Made by a program: the position numbers and the translations under genes. From assembly GCA_013329575.1 (NCBI GenBank), contig DUJX01000018.1:1-8068 (forward strand): 8,068 bases of DNA, written 5' to 3'. Source of the DNA: Halobacteria archaeon (GTDB taxonomy: Archaea; Halobacteriota; Methanoliparia; Methanoliparales; Methanoliparaceae). The notes under the pieces were generated by a model. The model was not told the DNA's origin, made no database searches, and saw nothing but the letters and a program-made list of their open reading frames with translations. Positions 5,778 through 8,068 of the stretch are shown here, piece by piece. Within the stretch, counting starts at the first letter, position 1. Each line of letters begins with the position of its first letter.

Positions 5778-6893
5778 TTGCAACCAATAGATACAAAAAA
5801 AGAAGAGACTAACCGATATACAAAATATCTTATGATAAAAAATGCGGGTTTTCCTATGATAACCGGATACGAGGAGAACCCAATCATTAAAAACAAAGAG
5901 TTGTTTGAGAAATACGTAAAAGAACAATGGGTTGGTATGAACGTAAAAAAGGGTGATTATCTATTTGATAAATATATCAGTCCCGGTTTTGCTTTTAAAG
6001 CTGTTATTGTAGAACCAGAAAATTCTATTATAACTGAATCAACAGTAATATTTTTGGAAGAAGAGATAGTAGACAAGATCGATGAAGAGATAGATGAAGA
6101 TTATAAAAAAGAGTATCGTGTAAAATTTAGCGATGTCATAGGACAAAAATTTGCAAAATCTAAATGCAGCGTTATAAAAATGTTTTTACAAGATCCGGAC
6201 AAATTTGGAGATTGGGCTCCAAAAAACATACTTTTTTATGGACCTCCAGGAACGGGCAAGACCATGCTGGCAAAAGCTCTCGCTTCTGAGACTGATGCAG
6301 AGATAGTATGTATAAACGCGACTAATTTAATAGGCGGGTTTGTTGGTGAAGGATCGAGTAACATTCATAGGCTATATGATTACGCCGAGAAGAATGCACC
6401 TTGTATTATCTTTATAGACGAGATCGACGCTATTGCGTTGGATAGGCGGTATCAGGAATTACGAGGAGATGTTTCGGAGATAGTGAATGCACTGATTACG
6501 GAGATGGACGGTATTACCGATAGAAAAGGTGTATGTCTTATCGCAGCAACAAACACACCTAACGTCTTGGACAATGCGATAAAGAGCAGATTTGAAGAAG
6601 AGATAGAGTTTATATTGCCTGATTTTTCGGATAGGCTAAACATATTAGAGAAATATACGAAGACGTATCCTATTCCGCTATCTGATAAAGTAGATCTGAA
6701 AAAGATTGCGAGGGATTTAGATGGATATTCGGGGCGGGATATAGTAGAAAAAGTATTAAAGGTTGCATTGCATAGATCATTACTAAATGAGGATAATGAA
6801 GTAAAAGATGAACACTTGATCTCTGCTTTTAAGGATAGCGAGATGATAATAAAGAACAAAAGAAACTTGCCAGCAGATAACCTTTATAGGTGA
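5778..6893 (+). CDS. Single-domain AAA+ ATPase, AMA/PAN-related, with C-terminal HbYX-like motif
   Basis: Predicted hexameric protein-unfolding ATPase, 371 residues. An N-terminal domain of about 115 residues, with beta-rich segments such as GDYLFDKYISPGFAFKAVIV at 59-78, precedes one AAA+ module. Motifs are Walker A GPPGTGKT at 155-162, pore loop Phe188-Val-Gly in GGFVGEG, Walker B IIFIDEID at 210-217, sensor 1 Asn259 in AATNTP, arginine finger Arg271 in AIKSRFEEE, and sensor 2 region GYSGRDIVEKV at 316-326. The protein ends Leu-Tyr-Arg, a hydrophobic-Tyr-X tail like that used by proteasomal ATPases to dock on the 20S alpha ring. It lacks the N-terminal coiled coil of PAN. Size and layout resemble the AMA group of Archaeoglobus and methanogens, an assignment made from memory. 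The start is TTG at 5778. The stop overlaps the ribosome-binding site of pgk, which begins 7 bases later. Confidence 0.9.
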   Translation: MQPIDTKKEETNRYTKYLMIKNAGFPMITGYEENPIIKNKELFEKYVKEQWVGMNVKKGDYLFDKYISPGFAFKAVIVEPENSIITESTVIFLEEEIVDKIDEEIDEDYKKEYRVKFSDVIGQKFAKSKCSVIKMFLQDPDKFGDWAPKNILFYGPPGTGKTMLAKALASETDAEIVCINATNLIGGFVGEGSSNIHRLYDYAEKNAPCIIFIDEIDAIALDRRYQELRGDVSEIVNALITEMDGITDRKGVCLIAATNTPNVLDNAIKSRFEEEIEFILPDFSDRLNILEKYTKTYPIPLSDKVDLKKIARDLDGYSGRDIVEKVLKVALHRSLLNEDNEVKDEHLISAFKDSEMIIKNKRNLPADNLYR

Positions 6894-6894
6894 T
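6888..6894 (+). promoter_or_regulatory. Ribosome-binding site of pgk nested over the ATPase stop codon
   Basis: AGGTGAT at 6888-6894 is a near-perfect archaeal ribosome-binding site. It contains the TGA stop of the upstream ATPase (6891-6893) and sits 6 bases before the TTG at 6901. This fixes the pgk start and suggests translational coupling. Confidence 0.8.
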
Positions 6895-6900
6895 ATACAG

Positions 6901-8068
6901 TTGAACCCGAAAGAGGTAAAACCCTACTATACCTTAGAAGACCTAAATACAGATAACAAAGTTGTTCTTCTCAGGATCGATATAAATTCTCCGTTGAATC
7001 CTGAAACGGGCGAAATTTTGGATGATACCAGGATTAAAAGCCATAAAAAAACGATATACTCTTTAGACGACGCTAAAGTGGTACTGCTTGCGCATCAGAG
7101 TAGACCGGCCAAGATAGATTTTACCACTCTAAAATCACACAAAAATAAATTAGAAGAGGTTTTGAATAAACCTGTAGAATACGTAGAAGATATAATAGGG
7201 AGATCAGCCCGAGAAAAAATAAAAAGTATGGAGAATGGGGATATCATCCTCTTAGAAAATGTTCGATTTTTATCTGAAGAGGTCATAGATATGCCACTTT
7301 CCAAGATGACTCAGACTATTTTTGTAAAGACGTTATCAAACTTGGCTGATTTTTATATAAACGATGCTTTTGCAGTATCCCACAGAGCCCAGCCGAGTAT
7401 CGTGGGTTTTCCTTTAGTTATGCCATCTGCGGCAGGCTTATTGATGGAAAAAGAGATAACCGAACTTGGTCTGGCATTGAAGAACAATTCTTCTCCTGTA
7501 ACATTCGTTTTTGGTGGTAGCAAAGTGGGAGATACGTTAAAAGTTATGATGAATATCTTAAACGGAAAAAAAGTGGATAAGATATTGTTGGCTGGATTGG
7601 TAGCGAATTTTTTTTTGTTTTCCAATGGAATTGATATAGGAGAACAAAATATCGAGAATTTAAAACGAGAAGGGTTTTTAGAGTATCAAGAGATGGCAAA
7701 AACGATATTGAGAGAAAACTCGGAAAAGATTATACTACCTATAGACGTGGCAATAAAGAAGGATGGAAAGAGGGAAGATATAAGTATAGATAAGCTCCCA
7801 ACAAAATACCCCATCTGTGATATAGGTATTGAATCATTTGTAAAGTTTTCCAAATTAATCAAAGAGTCCGAGGTAGTTATTATAAACGGGCCGGCTGGTA
7901 TATTTGAGGAGAAAGAGTTTGCATACGGCACATATGAAATTTTACGTGCGGCGGGAGAGGCAAAACATTCGATAATAGGGGGCGGGCATACAGCATCCGT
8001 TGCACAGATGTTAGATCTAGATAAGAAAGTGAGCCATATAAGTACGGGCGGGGGAGCGAGCATCGAGT
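6901..8068 (+). CDS. pgk: Phosphoglycerate kinase, archaeal type (3' end outside the window)
   Basis: Catalyses reversible phosphoryl transfer between 1,3-bisphosphoglycerate and ADP to give 3-phosphoglycerate and ATP. In methanogen-like archaea it serves mainly gluconeogenesis. The frame is open from the TTG at 6901 to the window edge, giving 389 codons; archaeal enzymes are about 400 residues, so little is missing. Substrate-site motifs are LLRIDINSPL at 23-32 (Arg25, Asp27, Asn29), AHQSRP at 64-69 (the archaeal HQSRP form), ENVRF at 119-123 and INDAFAVSHR at 153-162. Nucleotide-site motifs are FGGSKVGD at 204-211, AGLVANFFL at 231-239, NGPAGIFEE at 329-337, GGGHT at 360-364 and the final STGGGAS at 381-387. 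No internal stop or frameshift occurs. No ATG lies near the beginning, and the TTG has an excellent ribosome-binding site. It forms an operon with the upstream AAA+ ATPase. Confidence 0.96.
   Translation, partial: MNPKEVKPYYTLEDLNTDNKVVLLRIDINSPLNPETGEILDDTRIKSHKKTIYSLDDAKVVLLAHQSRPAKIDFTTLKSHKNKLEEVLNKPVEYVEDIIGRSAREKIKSMENGDIILLENVRFLSEEVIDMPLSKMTQTIFVKTLSNLADFYINDAFAVSHRAQPSIVGFPLVMPSAAGLLMEKEITELGLALKNNSSPVTFVFGGSKVGDTLKVMMNILNGKKVDKILLAGLVANFFLFSNGIDIGEQNIENLKREGFLEYQEMAKTILRENSEKIILPIDVAIKKDGKREDISIDKLPTKYPICDIGIESFVKFSKLIKESEVVIINGPAGIFEEKEFAYGTYEILRAAGEAKHSIIGGGHTASVAQMLDLDKKVSHISTGGGASIE

Noticed and set aside
5661..5927. Minus-strand Phe-rich open frame across the divergent promoter and ATPase start
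   Set aside because: It is low-complexity, reads antisense to the ATPase N-terminus and would occupy the thpR promoter. It is explained by A-rich coding sequence on the other strand.
5778..6893. Annotation as the standard proteasome-activating nucleotidase PAN
   Set aside because: There is no N-terminal coiled coil, the protein is shorter than PAN, and the arginine-finger spacing differs, although the C-terminal docking tail is shared.
7095..8063. Several minus-strand frames opposite pgk
   Set aside because: pgk is continuous on the plus strand with all its kinase motifs. The opposite frames are Ser/Phe-rich shadows.

Overview
The window looks like chromosomal DNA from an AT-rich euryarchaeon, probably a methanogen- or Archaeoglobus-related lineage. 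It encodes an archaeal class I CCA-adding enzyme, an archaeal-type phosphoglycerate kinase with the HQSRP motif, and a single-domain AAA+ ATPase ending in Leu-Tyr-Arg that resembles the AMA group of Archaeoglobus and methanogens. Ribosome-binding sites resemble the archaeal GGTGAT consensus, and TATA-like boxes replace bacterial -35/-10 elements. The precise lineage cannot be read from the sequence.

Layout: (1) Positions 3-1842, plus strand, hold the 3' end of a substrate-binding protein, a permease and an ATPase. They overlap or abut and form an ABC importer of the nitrate/sulfonate/taurine/thiamine-precursor family. (2) 1888-2910, plus strand, is mtnA, 45 bases downstream of the ATPase and possibly cotranscribed. 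(3) 3037-3408, minus strand, is a small four-helix membrane protein. Its leader has a very G-rich ribosome-binding site and a perfect 9-bp inverted repeat just past the TATA-like box. (4) 3741-5658, minus strand, is an overlapping tRNA/RNA-processing pair: thpR first, then cca. A doubtful 60-codon ORF follows at 3556-3738. (5) 5659-5777 is a compact divergent promoter region. (6) 5778 to the window end, plus strand, is an AMA-like AAA+ ATPase followed after 7 bases by pgk, which runs off the window. Both of these genes appear to start with TTG.

Functionally the window mixes nutrient uptake, methionine salvage, tRNA 3'-end maturation, probable proteasome-linked unfolding and gluconeogenesis/glycolysis. 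There is no mobile element, CRISPR array, rRNA or tRNA that I can see. The best leads are the AAA+ ATPase with a proteasome-docking C-terminus in a predicted operon with pgk, and the inverted repeat controlling the small membrane protein. I found nothing that clearly qualifies as an undescribed multi-gene system.
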